A stretch of 64,000 nucleotides of DNA. It comes from Alopecurus myosuroides. Taxonomy: Eukaryota; Streptophyta; Magnoliopsida; Poales; Poaceae. Positions 44,731-57,608 of the stretch are shown piece by piece (positions within the stretch are counted from its first letter, which is position 1; the number at the start of each line of letters is the position of its first letter). A program made the translations under genes and the position numbers. The notes under the pieces are model-generated. The model did no database searches and was not told where the DNA came from. It saw only the letters and a program-made list of their open reading frames with translations. Location of the stretch: contig CM054062.1 of assembly GCA_028641055.1 (NCBI GenBank), forward strand, positions 272,571,092 through 272,635,091. Direction: 5' to 3'.

Positions 44731-46364
44731 TGATACGTCTCCAACGTATCTATAATTTCTGATGCTCCATGATCATATTATGTCAATTGCTACATGTTTT
44801 CTCCCTTACTTATAGCATTTTATACGTTTTCCGGGACTAACCTATTAACAAGATGCCAAGCGCAAGTTCCCTGTTTTCTGTTGTTTTTGGTTTCAAAAAA
44901 GTTGTTCTGGGAATATTCTTGGAATTGGACCCCACAAAGCCCGAAGTGCCTATTTCCTCGGAATCATCCAGAAGACCAAATGCGAGTTGAAGACGGGCAC
45001 CAGGGGGCCACACCATAGGGTGGCGTGCCCCCTGTCCGCGCCAGCTATGGGTGTGGGGCCCCTGGAGCTCCACCGCCTTTGCCCTTTCGCCTATTTAATC
45101 CCCCCGGATGGAAAACCCTAGGCACCTGATCAAAAATCCCCGAAAAGTTCCACATCCGCCGTCACCATCTACCCTAGATCGGGGGGGGGGGGGGGTTCTA
45201 AAGCTGTCTCCGGCACCCTGCCGGAGAGGAAATCATCACCGGAGGCTTGTACATCACCATGCCTGCCTCCGGAGTGATGCGTGAGTAGTTCATCCTTGGA
45301 CTACGGGTTCGTAGCTGTAGCTAGATGGTTGTATTCTCCTCATATGCCTCCATGTTTAGATCTCGTGAGATGCCTATCATGATCGAGATTGATATTATGT
45401 AAATCTATATGCTGTGTTTGCTGGGATCCGATGAATATTGAACTTATGCCAAGTTGATTATAGTCTTTATTGCATATTTTATTTGTGATCTTGCATGCTT
45501 TCCATTGCTAGTGGTTGCTCTGGCCAAGTAGTTGCTAGTGACTCCAAGAGGGAGTATTTATGCTTGACGGTGGGTTCATGCCTCCTCACCACCTTGCTCG
45601 AGTGACTGAAACGTGAAAGGGGAGGATGTGCTGTTGCCATTAGGGAGAAAACAACGGTGAGAGTGCCCGCGTGCATAATCATTGCTTACATTACACACTT
45701 TGTTTAATGCAGTTATCTGTTGCTTGCAACTTAATACCTAAGGGGGTTCGGATGATAACCTGAGGGTGGATTATTAGTCATAGATGCAGATGGATTTCGG
45801 TCTATGTATATTGTTGTAATGCCCACACTAAATATCATAGTAGTCATCATGTTATATTGTGCACTACGGTGCAACCTCTATTTGTCAATTTCCCAGCTGT
45901 AATTTGTTCACCCAGCATGTTATCTTTATGGAGAGACACCACTAGTGAACCTATGAACCCCGGTCCATTTTCCACATTGTTAAACAAACCACAACAATTT
46001 CCAGCTTTCTTTACTTACTGCAAGCATACACTATTTTCCACACTATACGTCTAATATTTGTTTTCAGCAAGACCGGTGAGATTGACAACCTCACTGTACC
46101 GTTGGGACAAAGTATTTTGGTTGTGTTGTGTGCAGGTTCCACGTTGTTGCTGACACCGGTGAGGCACCATCACCACCGTCAGTGGCATCAACCTTCCAGA
46201 GATACTCTTCCTCCTACTGGATTGATAACCTTGGTTCTTAACTCAGGGAAATTCTTACCGCTTGCTCATCACACCCTCCTCTTGGGGTTCCCAACACATC
46301 ATCCACGGCAAAGAATTTCTGGCACCTTGCCAGGTATTCAAAGCCATCAACTCTGCAAGCATCA
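44731..46364 (+). repeat. 5' LTR of element C (1634 bp)
   Basis: Begins TGATACGTCTCCAACGTATC and ends CTGCAAGCATCA. It holds a run of about 15 G near 45181, a primer-site-like TGGCACCTTGCCAGG at 46320-46335, and CACCCTGCCGGAGAGG near 45215. Confidence 0.9.
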
Positions 46365-46373
46365 GAGAATTTC

Positions 46374-46391
46374 TGGCGCCGTTGCCGGGGA
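46374..46391 (+). other. Primer-binding site of element C
   Basis: TGGCGCCGTTGCCGGGGA, nine bases after the LTR end; canonical for Athila/Tat gypsy elements primed by tRNA-Asp. Confidence 0.9.
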
Positions 46392-46536
46392 GGAAGAAGT
46401 CTTCTGGCAAGGGGATTCTCTCACTCTCAACCTCTTTATTTTGTTTATTGTCTTGTTTTGCTTCTCTTTATCAAAAACACAAAAAATTAGTTTACTTCAT
46501 AGTTGTTATTTATTTGCTTGCTTTTATTTCACTAGA

Positions 46537-47290
46537 ATGAGTATTCCTGAAGTTGAGGTTCGTTCTTTTAGGCAACAAGGGGAGAGATTTTAAAAGATGA
46601 TTGGTATAGAATAAATGATGCTCATAATTAATGTACAAAAAAATATTCTACCTTGATACTCCTGAGGAACTTTTATGTTGGTATTTCTGGCTGGTATAGG
46701 CATGTGTTAGATACTCTTATGGGTGGAAATTTTCTAGGAACTCCTTCTTTGGAAGCCTGCAATTTGATTGAAAGTTCAGTAGGAGCACCCCCCCATTACA
46801 ACTGTTAAAACTCAGGTCACTTTGGAGGATGTTATTGATAAACTAAACTCTTTGGAAATGAACTTACCAATTTTCCTTGATAATGCTAGCAAAGTTAATG
46901 AATTAATAATTACTATTGATAAAAGAATCACTGCTCTAGAAGCTAGCAACACTCATGATAATCAAAATTTTAGGATTGGTAAACTAGACGATGCTATGGG
47001 AAATTTAAGCTCAACCTTTTCATCTCTTAAATTTAAAAAGGAGAAAGCCTTTGTGGGAAAGGAGCAAAGATTCATGCATGTTCCCAGGATAACTAAATCA
47101 AATCTCAATATGTGCTGAAAATTGCTAAAAAAATTAATGAAACTAAGAGTGACCTCCATGTTAAATCTTCAAAAACATCTAGAGTGCCTATTGCTGCAAA
47201 TAATGGTTTAGAGGAAGTTATAGAGGATGCTTCTTCACTTGAAAATACCCGAGTTGCCCTTTTATGCCTAGCTGAAAGGCGTTAAAGAAA
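46537..47290 (+). pseudogene. Gag-like remnant of element C
   Basis: ATG at 46537 opens MSIPEVEVRSFRQQGERF and stops at once. Shifted frames continue with TQVTLEDVIDKLNSLEMN, ITALEASNTHDNQNFRIGKL and STFSSLKFKKEKAFVGKEQR before ending near 47290. It is the same protein as in element A (41378-41743), with more frameshifts and stops. The region after SSLKFKKEKAF looks like a coiled coil. Confidence 0.65.
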
Positions 47291-49905
47291 AGCGCTACCG
47301 GGAGACAACCCGTTTTATTTTGTTGTTTTCAACCCGTTTTCTTTGGTGTGCTTTCCTCCTGGGTGTTTTATATTTCCTTAGAAACCCCTCCGTATCTTTT
47401 CTTTTGAGTTTTTGTTGAGCCAAGTAAAGCCTCTAGTGGAAAGTTGAGGCTATATTTCGGATTTCTGCGCAGGAAACAGATTTCTGCTGTCCACTGTTTA
47501 TTTCGTATAAAATCACAGAAAATTAAAAAATGACTTGAGTTTTTTGTGCGTAATCATGAGATATATACGCAACTTTTCTTAGTTTACCACTTTTTGATTT
47601 GATTAACATAAGATTTTTGAAAAAATCGATCTTTACCTGCTGTTCTGTTTTGACAGATTTTTGCCATTTATTTCATTTGCATCTTAATCTCTTTCTTTTG
47701 GTGTTCTTTTAAGAAAAAGAGTTTTAAAAGAATTTGTGAAAGTATCTAATGTGTTTTTGAGTGCTATACTTCTGTTGAAACTGAACCATGTGAATTTATT
47801 ATTTCGATTGCACTAACGTTGCTAATGAAGATTGTGAGATTTTGGTGTGAAGGAAGTTTTCAAGGGTCAAGAGAAGAGGATGATATGATGTGATCAAGAA
47901 GAGTGAAAAGTCTAAGATTGGGGATGCCCCGGTGGTACATACCAGAAAATCCCAAGAAGACTCAAGCGTCTAAGCTTGGGGATGCTCAAGGCATCCGCTT
48001 CTTCATCAACAAATTATCAGGTCACTTCTAGTGAAACTATATTTTTATTCGGTCACATCTTATGTGCTTTAGTTGGAGCATCTTTTATTTTATTTTTCAG
48101 TTTGTTTTTGTTTTTGCGTTCATTTTTTTTCTACTTTTTCAATAAGCTTGGTTGTCCCCAGCATTCTTTTATTGGAGAGTGACACGCTCCGCTTTTTCAT
48201 GAGAATACTTTGTATTCTTAATCTTGTCTGGCTGCTGCATTTATTTAGCTCTTGTTTTGCATGCATCTCTTATTAGAGCTGTTAGTTTTAGTAGTGTTAT
48301 GTGAGTACTCTCATGTTTGCTTTCTGTATCATAAAGAGTATTTTTGTTAAAGCATGTTTTGTATGGTGCTTGTTGGGAGAAAGAAAACTGCTGCTTGAAG
48401 TAGAATATATAACAGTGCTAGTAGAAGCTTGTATAGACTGTGGCCAAAACTTTTGCATGCCATGCTAAATGTTATTTTAGTTTTAAAGCCTTGTGGTTAT
48501 TGAGTAGCATGAATATCCTCAAATATATGAGAGTGTTTAATATGTCTTGAAAGATTCATGAGTTGTTCTTCTCATAGTAAAGCATCAATATATGGTATTC
48601 TCTTTTGAATGTGTTGTTTGGTTGACTTGGCGCATGCTCACACCATGTTTATGACTATTAAACAGTCACAAATAGCCTCCATGACCACTTAGTTTTTGAA
48701 CTTGTGATACCGCTTATTTTTTAATTAATGATGCTTATGTCGCTATGCATGATTATGGCTCTTATGCTCTTTTGATTTGTCGCTCCCGGTCTTTTGCTAG
48801 CCTCCACCTGTACTGAGTATGAGCTCTACTCGTGCATCCAAACTCCCTTAAACCAAAGTTTTTCACATTGTGTCCACCATACCTACCTACATGTGGTATT
48901 TAACTGCCACTCCAAGTAAATTGCTCATGTGTTACCTTTAGAACTTTCAAATTACTCCCGATTTATGTTCCTATTTTTGCTCATGAGGACGTCAATAGAG
49001 AATCTTTATCTCACTTGTTGATTCGATTTCACACCCTGGACTAGTGGCTTCATCCGCTTATCCAAATGATAGAAGAGCTGGCAGCGGGGTGACCAGCCCC
49101 AAATTAATACAAACAAATTCTCTTCACTACTTTTGCCCCTGATTTATCAGTCAAAGCATAATTGTGTAAACAAAAGAGAAAGATGGATGACCTTCTACAC
49201 CAATTGCGTTCTTCACCATGGGAGCCGCTCTTGTGAATCTAGTTGGCTTGTGATGTACTGTATTTTCTGTTTACCATTCATTGATATTAGCATACATCTC
49301 CCAAAATATAGACACTCAGTGTCAAACTTTTAATACCTCTGTTTAATAAAATAAAAGCTCTAGCACGTGAGTGATCCCTACTTCCCTCTGCGAAGGGCCT
49401 TTCTTTTACTTTTATGTTGAGTCTCCATCTTCTAACTTTATGCACAGTCGAGAGAGCATTTTGCCATTCTGAGTTCTATGTGCATTTGTCCCATAAACAT
49501 CAATAATTACTTCATAATGTGATATTATTTGTTCTTAAATTATTTGCGCTAGTCTCCCTCATGAACTTTGAAGGTGTCCTGGCATTTATGTTTTGTCCCA
49601 CTCATACGGACTAGCGAAATATCACTTTGCCATGCTTTCTCTACACCTGAAACAAACATGTACCTTTCTTTGCATTATTATTCATGATCCTTTATTTGAG
49701 ATACTCTTTGTGATGCAAAGTAATTACTATGCTTTATTATTAAAGTTCTATTTATCATGTTTGTGTTTTAAGTTCTATGATCTCAGCGTGCATGTGCTTT
49801 TACATTAGATTGATCAAGTTTAGTTAGTAGCATGTCACCTCAGAAATTATTGTGTTTTATCGTTTACCTACTCGAGGACGAGTAGGAACTAAGCTTGGGG
49901 ATGCT
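47291..49905 (+). other. Element C 3' non-coding region with hairpin
   Basis: Aligns inverted with 38302-40950 of element A. The last 40 bases hold the hairpin CCTACTCG-AGGA-CGAGTAGG (49867-49886) and the G-rich AAGCTTGGGGATGC that should act as the polypurine tract. Confidence 0.65.
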
Positions 49906-51516
49906 TGATACGTCTCCAACGTATCTATAATTTCTGATGCTCCATGATCATATTATGTCAATTGCTACATGTTTTCTCCCTTATTTATAGCATTTTTATA
50001 TGTTTCCCGGGACTAACCTATTAACAAGATGACAAGTGCCAGTTCCCTGTTTTCTGCTGTTTTTGGTTTCAGAAAAGTTGTTCTCGAAATATTCTCGGAA
50101 TTGGACCCCACAAAGCCCGAAGTGCCTATTTTCCCCGGAAGCATCCAGAAGACCGAAGGAGATTCGAAGACGGGCACCAGGGGGCCACACCATAGCGTGG
50201 TGCGCCCCCTGGCCACGCCAGCTATGGGTGTGGACCCCTGGAGCTCCACCGCCTTTGCCCTTTCGCCTATTTAATCCCCTGGGATGGAAAACCCTAGGCA
50301 CCTGATCAAACATCCCCGAAAAGTTCCGCAGCCGCCGTCACCGTCAACCCTAGACCAGGGGGGTTCTGAAGCTGTCTCCGGCACCCTGCCGGAGAGGAAA
50401 TCATCACCGGAGGCTTCTACATCACCATGCCTGCCTCCGGAGTGATGCGTGAGTAGTTCATCCTTGGACTACGGGTTCGTAGCTGTAGCTAGATGGTTGT
50501 CTTCTCCTCATATGCCTCCATGTTTAGATCTCGTGAGCTTCCTATCATGATCGAGATTGTATGCTGTGTTTGCTGGGATCCGATGAATATTGAACTTATG
50601 CCAAGTTGATATTAGTCTTTATTGCATATGTTATTTGTGATCTTGCATGCTTTTTGTTGCTAGTGGTTGCTCTGGCCAAGTAGTTGCTAGTGACTCCAAG
50701 AGGGAGTATTTATGCTTGATAGTGGGTTCATGCCTCCTCACCACCTTGCTCGAGTGATAGAAACGTGAAGGGGGAGGATGTGCTGTTGCCATCAGGGAGG
50801 AAAAAACGGTGAGAGTGCCCGCGTGCATAATCATTGCTTACATTACACACTTTGTTTAATGCAGTTATCTGTTGCTTGCAAATTAATACCTAAGGGGGTT
50901 CGGATGATAACCTGAGGGTGGATTATTAGTCATAGATGCAGATGGATTTCGGTCTATGTATATTGTTGTAATGCCCGCACTAAATATCATAGTAGTCATC
51001 ATGTTATATTGTGCACTACGGTGCAACCTCTATTTGTTAATTTCCCGGCTGTAATTTGTTCACCCAGCATGTTATCTTTATGGAGAGACACCACTAGTGA
51101 ACCTATGAACCCTGGTCCATTTTCCATACTGTTAAACAAACCACAACAATTTCCTGCTTTCTTTACTTACTGAAAGCATACACTATTTTCCACACTATAC
51201 GTCTAATCTTTGTTTTCAGCAAGACCGGTGAGATTGACAACCTCACTGTACCGTTAGGACAAAGTATTTTGGTTATGTTGTGTGCAGGTTCCACGTTGTT
51301 GCTGACACTGGTGAGGCGCCATCACCACCGTCAGTGGCATCAACCTTTCTGAGATTCTCTTCCTCTTACTGTATTGATAAGCTTGGTTCTTAACTGGGGG
51401 AAATTATTACCGCTTTCTCATCACACCCTCCTCTTGGGGTTCCCAACACACCATCCAGAGCAAAGAATTTCTGGCACCTTGCCGGGGATTGAAAGCCATC
51501 AACTCTGCAAGCATCA
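49906..51516 (+). repeat. 3' LTR of element C (1611 bp)
   Basis: Near-identical to 44731-46364. It keeps a better copy of the internal primer-like site, TGGCACCTTGCCGGGGA at 51472-51488. It lacks a small block present near 45395 of the 5' LTR and has a shorter G run. Confidence 0.9.
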
Positions 51517-52617
51517 GGGGCCACCTCCACCCACTCGGGCTCTCCTTTCGACTACATATGTCCCGTAAACCTAAAACACGAGGGGTATACTCCACTGAAA
51601 CACAGCAGAGTGCCGCCGCCACCTCGAAACTCAATTCGAGGATCAGAAGTTCCTGTTCTGGCGCCCTGCCGGGACAGTGATTCGGAGGAGATCATCGCCA
51701 TCACCACTGCCACCTCTTCTCCATCAACCATCCATGATTCCCCCGTCGATGTGTGAGTAAACACCGCTGTAGTCTGAGAGGGATGGAAGGGATTGGATGA
51801 GATCAATCATGTAATAATGTCAGATTGTTAGGGCATAGTGCCTAGTATCCATTCTTAGTGTTTTGTACTGTTGTTGCAACTTGTTATGCTTAATTCTTGT
51901 CACTAGGGCCCGAGTGCCATGATCTTAGATCTGAACATGATATTATTTCATGAGTATAATTATGTTTTTTGATTGTATCTGCAAGTTGTTTACACATGTC
52001 ATTGTCCGGAACCTGAGGCCCCAAAGTGATAGAAATTGGGACAACCGGAGGGAATGGCTCTGATGTGAGGATCACGTGTGTTCACGGAGTGTTAATGCTT
52101 TGCTCCGGTGCTTTATTAAAAGGAGCACTTTAATTAACAGTAGCTTCCCTAGAGGCCCCGCTGCCATGGGCTGGTAGGACAAAAGATGTTGTGCAAGTTT
52201 CTCATTGCGAGCACATATGACTATATTAGAATACATGCCTATGGTTTTCCTAGAAGTCGGATGTTTTATTATTATTATATGCAATGCCCACATTTACGTT
52301 ATTACATGACCTATGTTATCCATGCAACTCTCGTTCATCCATTCCCTCTATGCCTACGGTACTCCCACCCTGCTGTTTTCCGCGATTGCTACTTCTGTTA
52401 CTATTTTGTTCCTGTTGTTATTTTACTACTACTGCTGCTATAAAACTATTACCACTGATAAATTGTTGTGAGCAAGTCTACTTTCAGGTGCAGCTGAATT
52501 GACAACTCAGTTGTTAAGGCGTATAAATATTCTTTGGCTCCCCTTGTGTCGAATCAATAAATTTGGGTTTTACTTCCCTCGAAGACTGTTGCGATCCCCT
52601 ATACTTGTGGGTCATCA
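51517..52617 (+). repeat. 5' LTR of element D, second part
   Basis: Continues the LTR begun at 44436 and ends CTTGTGGGTCATCA, the usual end of Athila-like LTRs. It contains another primer-like motif, TGGCGCCCTGCCGGGAC, at 51659-51675. Confidence 0.8.
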
Positions 52618-52628
52618 AGACTATTTTC

Positions 52629-52646
52629 TGGCGCCGTTGCCGGGGA
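52629..52646 (+). other. Primer-binding site of element D
   Basis: TGGCGCCGTTGCCGGGGA eleven bases after the LTR end at 52617. Confidence 0.92.
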
Positions 52647-52705
52647 GCATAGCTTTATTTATTTGCTCACTTGAACGTGATATTGTTTTCTGCAAACCTT
52701 TCTCC

Positions 52706-52900
52706 ATGGGCAAGACTCGTGATGGAAAATTTCCAATATTACCATCCACTACAAGGAGAGGTACAACTCTGAACACCTCTGTTGCTCTAGATTCACCGTC
52801 TGTTATGAGTAAACTGCTTACACCACCACATGCTACACATACTGTTACTTCTATGGAGTCTGAAAATGCTTCTGATACTTTTGATGATGTTTCACGACGA
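52706..52900 (+). pseudogene. Start of element D gag, truncated
   Basis: ATG at 52706 opens MGKTRDGKFPILPSTTRRGT and runs about 65 codons to ESENASDTFDDVS. Beyond this the frame changes to sequence belonging to the Tat element. The rest of D is not in the window. Confidence 0.6.
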
Positions 52901-55900
52901 TCGAGAAGAGATGGTAGCGGCGGAATTCACGCGAAACCGCGATAATGGACGCCGCGGAAGTTGCGAGTGGAGACCAAAAGCTGAAGATAGAAGTCCCGAA
53001 GAGGACCTTAACGCATACTGCTCGCTACATCTATTTACAGATAAGCGCACGGGCAAAACTAAGGCAACACACCTCCTCATGGATTGCCGAAAGTTCATCG
53101 ACATCCACGAGGCCTTCTCGAAGAAAAGTAGATCAGCAGCTAGTCAAAATTACCCGCCACTTCCAAGAGGAGAACACCAAGGATTCGAACCGCCACTACC
53201 CCTACCTCCACCAGGAAATCCAAACATGGCGCTAGCCGCACTAGCTGCGCCACCCGCACCAAACGCCGGAGCTAACGCGTACCCGAACCCGGCTGGACAG
53301 TTAGGGATGATACAAAAAGTCTGCCCATCCCACAGAGCTCAGAAGACAAATACGCGGCAACTGTGCATGGCTATGCAAACCCTGCCAACAAGGCCCGAGT
53401 ACCTGAAGATGGCGGACCAATCGATCACCTTCTCGATGGAAGACCACCCACCACGAGTCTATCGACCAGGACACGCCGCCTTAGTAATCCAAGCGCAAAT
53501 TGGTAATTACGAACTGGCCCGCGTATTTATGGACGGAGGCAACGGCATCAACATTATCTACGCGGATACGCTCCACCGGATGAACAGGAACCTGGATGGA
53601 CTTGCGGAATCAGAAACATCCTTCCACGGGATAGTTCCAGGAAAGGCGATCCGTCCACTCGGAACAATCAACCTATAGGTGGTGTTGGGCAATCGACGCA
53701 ATTACAGAAGAGAATTCCTCGACTTTGAAGTAGTCGACTGGCCCTCACAGTACCACGCCATTCTTGGTCGAACAGCGTTCGCCAGAATCATGGCAGTACC
53801 ACATTACGCGTACCTGAAGCTCAAGCTACGCGGGGAATATGGTGTAATCACCATCGACGGAGATTTCCAGAAGTCCAACAAGTGCGACATCGAGTTCAAC
53901 GAGATCATAAAATCTTTCGGGATGCAAGAAGAACTGGAGGAGATAGCAAAGACCACGGACCACTCCGTGATGCCCCTCACAAAGAAAAACGCGCCAGAAT
54001 TGGAACTCAGCGCCAACAGCAACACTCAAAAACATCAGGTGCACCCGACAGACTCTGCGAAGACGGCGATGGTTTCAACTACCCTCTCGCCAGCATAGGA
54101 AAGCGCGCTCGTCGAACTCCTCCGTGAGTACTGGAAAATTTTCGCCTGGCAGCCCTCCGATATGCCAGGAATACCCAGGGAGTTCGCCGAGCACTCACTC
54201 GAAGTCTTCAAAGATGCAAAACCCATCAAGCAGACCACTCGACGGTTCTCAGAACCCAAGCAGAAAGCGCTTGGAGAAAAAGTAAACAGATTACTAGCAG
54301 CAAAATTCATCAGGGAGATCAAGATATCCACTTGGTTAGTGAACCCAGTGCTGGTCCCAAAGAAGAACACCAACATCCTTCAAGTATGCATCGACTACAC
54401 GTCGTTGAATAAGCATTGCCCCAAAGATAACTTTTCCCTCCCGCGAATCGACCAGATCGTGGACTCCACCGCGGGCTGTCAACGCCTCTCCTTCCTGGAC
54501 GCCTACTCAGGATATAATCAGACTCGAATGAAGCAGGAAGACGAGGAAAAGACAACATTCATCACACCCCATGGTGTGTACTGCTACACGACAATGCCCT
54601 TCGGGCTCAAAAACGCAGGCGCAACATATCAGCGCTGCATGCAAAAATGCCTCGCCAAGCTCATTGGCAAGAACGTACAAGTATACATAGATGACATCGT
54701 CATCAAGACTCGAGTAGAGGATACACTCCTCGAGGATATTAGAGAAACATTTGACGACCTAAACGCATACAAGATTAAGCTCAACCCGACAAAATGCGTC
54801 TTCGGCGTCCCAGCAGGACAACTTCTCGGGTACCTGGTATCCGCCAGAGGCATCGAAGCCAACCCAGAGAAGATACAAGCAATCTTGACAATGAAGGAGC
54901 CAACCAATCTGCGTGGAGTCCAACAGCTCGCAGGGCGACTAGCCGCCTTGAGCAGATTTATCGCACGATTGGGTGAGCAGGCGTTACCCTTCTATAAACT
55001 GCTGAAGAAGACGGACAAGTTCGAATGGACACCGGAAGCTAAGCAGACATTCGCAGACCTGAAGCAATCCTTGCAGAGCAGGCGTTTTCTGGCAACACCA
55101 CAAGAGAGGGAGCCACTATACCTATACCTAGCCGCAACAAACCAGGTCATCAGCACGGCCATCGTGGTCGAACGACCTGAGGAAGGCAAGGCATATGGAG
55201 TTCAAAGACCGATCTATTACATCAGCGAGGTGCTCTCGCCGTGCAAACAACGATATCCTCACTACCAGAACCTCGCATATGGAGTTGTTCTCACTGCTCA
55301 AAAACTCAAGCACTACTTCCAGGAACATACCATAACAGTGGTTAATGATGCATCACTCGGTACAATCATGAACAACCCAATGGCATCTGGAAGAATAGCG
55401 AAATGGAGCATCGAGTTGGGCGCTTGGGACATCATCTATGCAGGGCGTAATTCCGTGAAATCCCAGGTACTCATGGAATTCCTGAGCGAGTGGACAAAAC
55501 TACAAACGCCCGGGCTGCCGGAATACACGAGTAACTGGATCATGTACTTCGACGGATCCAAGAGAAACGAAGGAGCAGGAGCTGGGATCGTCCTAATATC
55601 ACCCAGAGGAGACAAGCTGCAGTACGTCCTACGACTGGATTTTCCACCTGATGATCCAGCATCAAATAATGACGCAGAATACGAGGCCCTGTTGCATGGG
55701 ATGAAGATGGCAGTCGCGTGCGGAGCTACCCGACTGATGATCTATGGCGATTCTAATCTCATCGTGCAACAAACAATGAAGGAGTGCGACGCTATCGCTG
55801 AAAACATGGTTGCCTATCGTGACATGTACAACCTACTCGAAGGAAGTTTCAAAGGTTGCAAGCTGAAGCACACTGCGAGATCCAGCAATGAAGAAGCAGA

Positions 55901-57330
55901 TAGGCTGGCAAACATGGGTTCCACAAATACACCCATACCGCCAGGGATATATTTCGAGCGAATGCCTAGGCGATCAGTGAAAGTCAAGAAAACTGCAGGA
56001 ACACCCGCGACATTGGAAACAGAGGTCAGCCCGCAAATTGCTATTATCAAGCTCATCCATAATATTTCGCGACAAGTTTTTCTGGTCGAGCCAGTCTGGA
56101 CGCAGAAATACCTCGACTACTTGTCCACCAAACAGCTCCCAGCAAACCTCGCGAGGCTCGACAAATAATCAGACGCAGCAAATCCTTTCGGGTGCTCAAT
56201 GGCGAACTATACAAACAGAGCATCTCAGGCATACTGCAACGATGCATAGCACCTGAAGATGGCAAGGAATTACTGCGAGATATCCACCAAGGAGACTGTG
56301 GACATCATGCTAGCTGGAAAGCAATCATGGGAAAAGCTTTCCGAGCAGGATTTTACTGGCTTACAGCAGCCAGAGACGCAAAGGAACTAGTCGACAGGTG
56401 CAACGCTTGTCAGCAATTCGCACCAAAACCACACGTACCCTCTACGGAGCTGCATATGATACCCATCGTCTAGCCCTTTGCACAATGGGGGCTAGACATG
56501 GTCGGACCATTACGCAAGTCCACACCAGGTGGATATACACACTTGCTGGTCGCAGTCGATAAATTTACCAAATGGATCGAAGCCATGCCAGTAACCTCGG
56601 CCAGCGCCCAATGCGCCGTCAAATTCCTCAATTCTATCGTATGCAGATTTGGAGTACCACACGACATCATTACTGACAATGGTAGCAACTTCACGGCAAA
56701 GGAAACACAGCAGTTCTGCGAAGAAAAGGGCATCACCTTCAAATTCGCTTCAGTGGCCCATCCGCAAACCAACGGCCAAGTCGAAAGATCCAACGGTTTA
56801 GTTTCGGCTGGCATCAAGAAACGTCTACTCGATCGCCTACACCCGGCAGCGGGGCATTGGGCAGAAGAGCTACCCTCCGTGCTATGGAGCCTCCGCACAA
56901 CTCCAAATCGATCCACAAACTATACACCATTTTTCATGGTATATGGGGCCGAAGCAGTCCTTCCCGAGGACATCAGGTTCAGCGCCCCGCGGGTTGTTGC
57001 TTACAGAGAAGAAACCTCCAACAGGGCACTAGCGGTGATATGGACGCACTCGACGAAATGCGCGATATTGCACTCGCAAGATCGGCGATATACCAGCAGT
57101 CGCTGCGAAACTATCACAGTCGCCGCATACGCCACAGAGCCTTCGCAGTAGGAGATCTGGTGCTACGGCTCAAGCAGAAGGAAGAACACAAGCTCGAACC
57201 ACCATGGGAAGGACCCTTCATAATACACGAAGTTATCCCAGGTGGCGCCTATCGACTGAAGAATCCGTCGACTGGAGGCATCTATTCCAACCCTTGGAAT
57301 GTTGCACAACTCCGCAAATTTTATCCCTAG
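52900..57330 (+). pseudogene. Tat gag-pol polyprotein, disrupted
   Basis: It opens in late Gag (EDLNAYCSLHLFTDKRTGKT), followed by protease with MDGGNGINIIYAD near 53530. RT lies in the 668-codon frame 54162-56168, with YIDD at residues 175-178. RNase H follows, then a second RNase H starting YFDGSKRNEGAGAGIVL (Asp at residue 464) with AEYEAL, YGDSN and EADRLA. Integrase has an H-H-C-C finger (HQGDCGHHAS...CNACQQF) and D-D-E core (GLDMVGP, ITDNGSNF, NGQVERSN). The tail ends NVAQLRKFYP at 57330. Damage: TAG at 53676 and at 54096, a frameshift near 56166, TAG for Trp at 56471-56473, and a frameshift near 57035. RT and RNase H catalytic residues are intact. Confidence 0.93.
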
Positions 57331-57608
57331 ATTCATTTTTACTCATCATAATAAGGCTATATTAGCCATCTTGTAGCTCGAAAGAAAAACACATGACTTT
57401 TCAGTCATTGCAATAAAATACACGGTTTCTCAACCATAGATACTCGAGTTCTCCATCGTTACATGCTAAAAACAACAGGTATACACCCCACAAACACACG
57501 GGGGCTACACCTAACACAACATCACAGGAATAATTTTGTATACAAGGTACACACCTTACAAAAGTTTTTTACAACTACACAGCGCAACAGGATACATACA
57601 TCCTACAA
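57331..57608 (+). other. Spacer between Tat pol and antisense gene
   Basis: Non-coding. It contains CACGGGGGCTACACC near 57500, a variant of a G-rich motif repeated further on. Confidence 0.5.

Larger units (their letters stand above)
44731..51516 (+). mobile_element. Element C: complete non-autonomous Athila-like element
   Basis: LTRs of 1634 and 1611 bp flank a 3.5 kb interior. GGGGT (44726-44730) and GGGGC (51517-51521) form a target duplication with one mismatch. It has a primer site, a polypurine tract and a short damaged gag, but no pol. It is the mirror-image relative of element A and sits in the LTR of element D. The two LTRs are closely alike, so it is among the younger insertions here. 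Confidence 0.9.
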
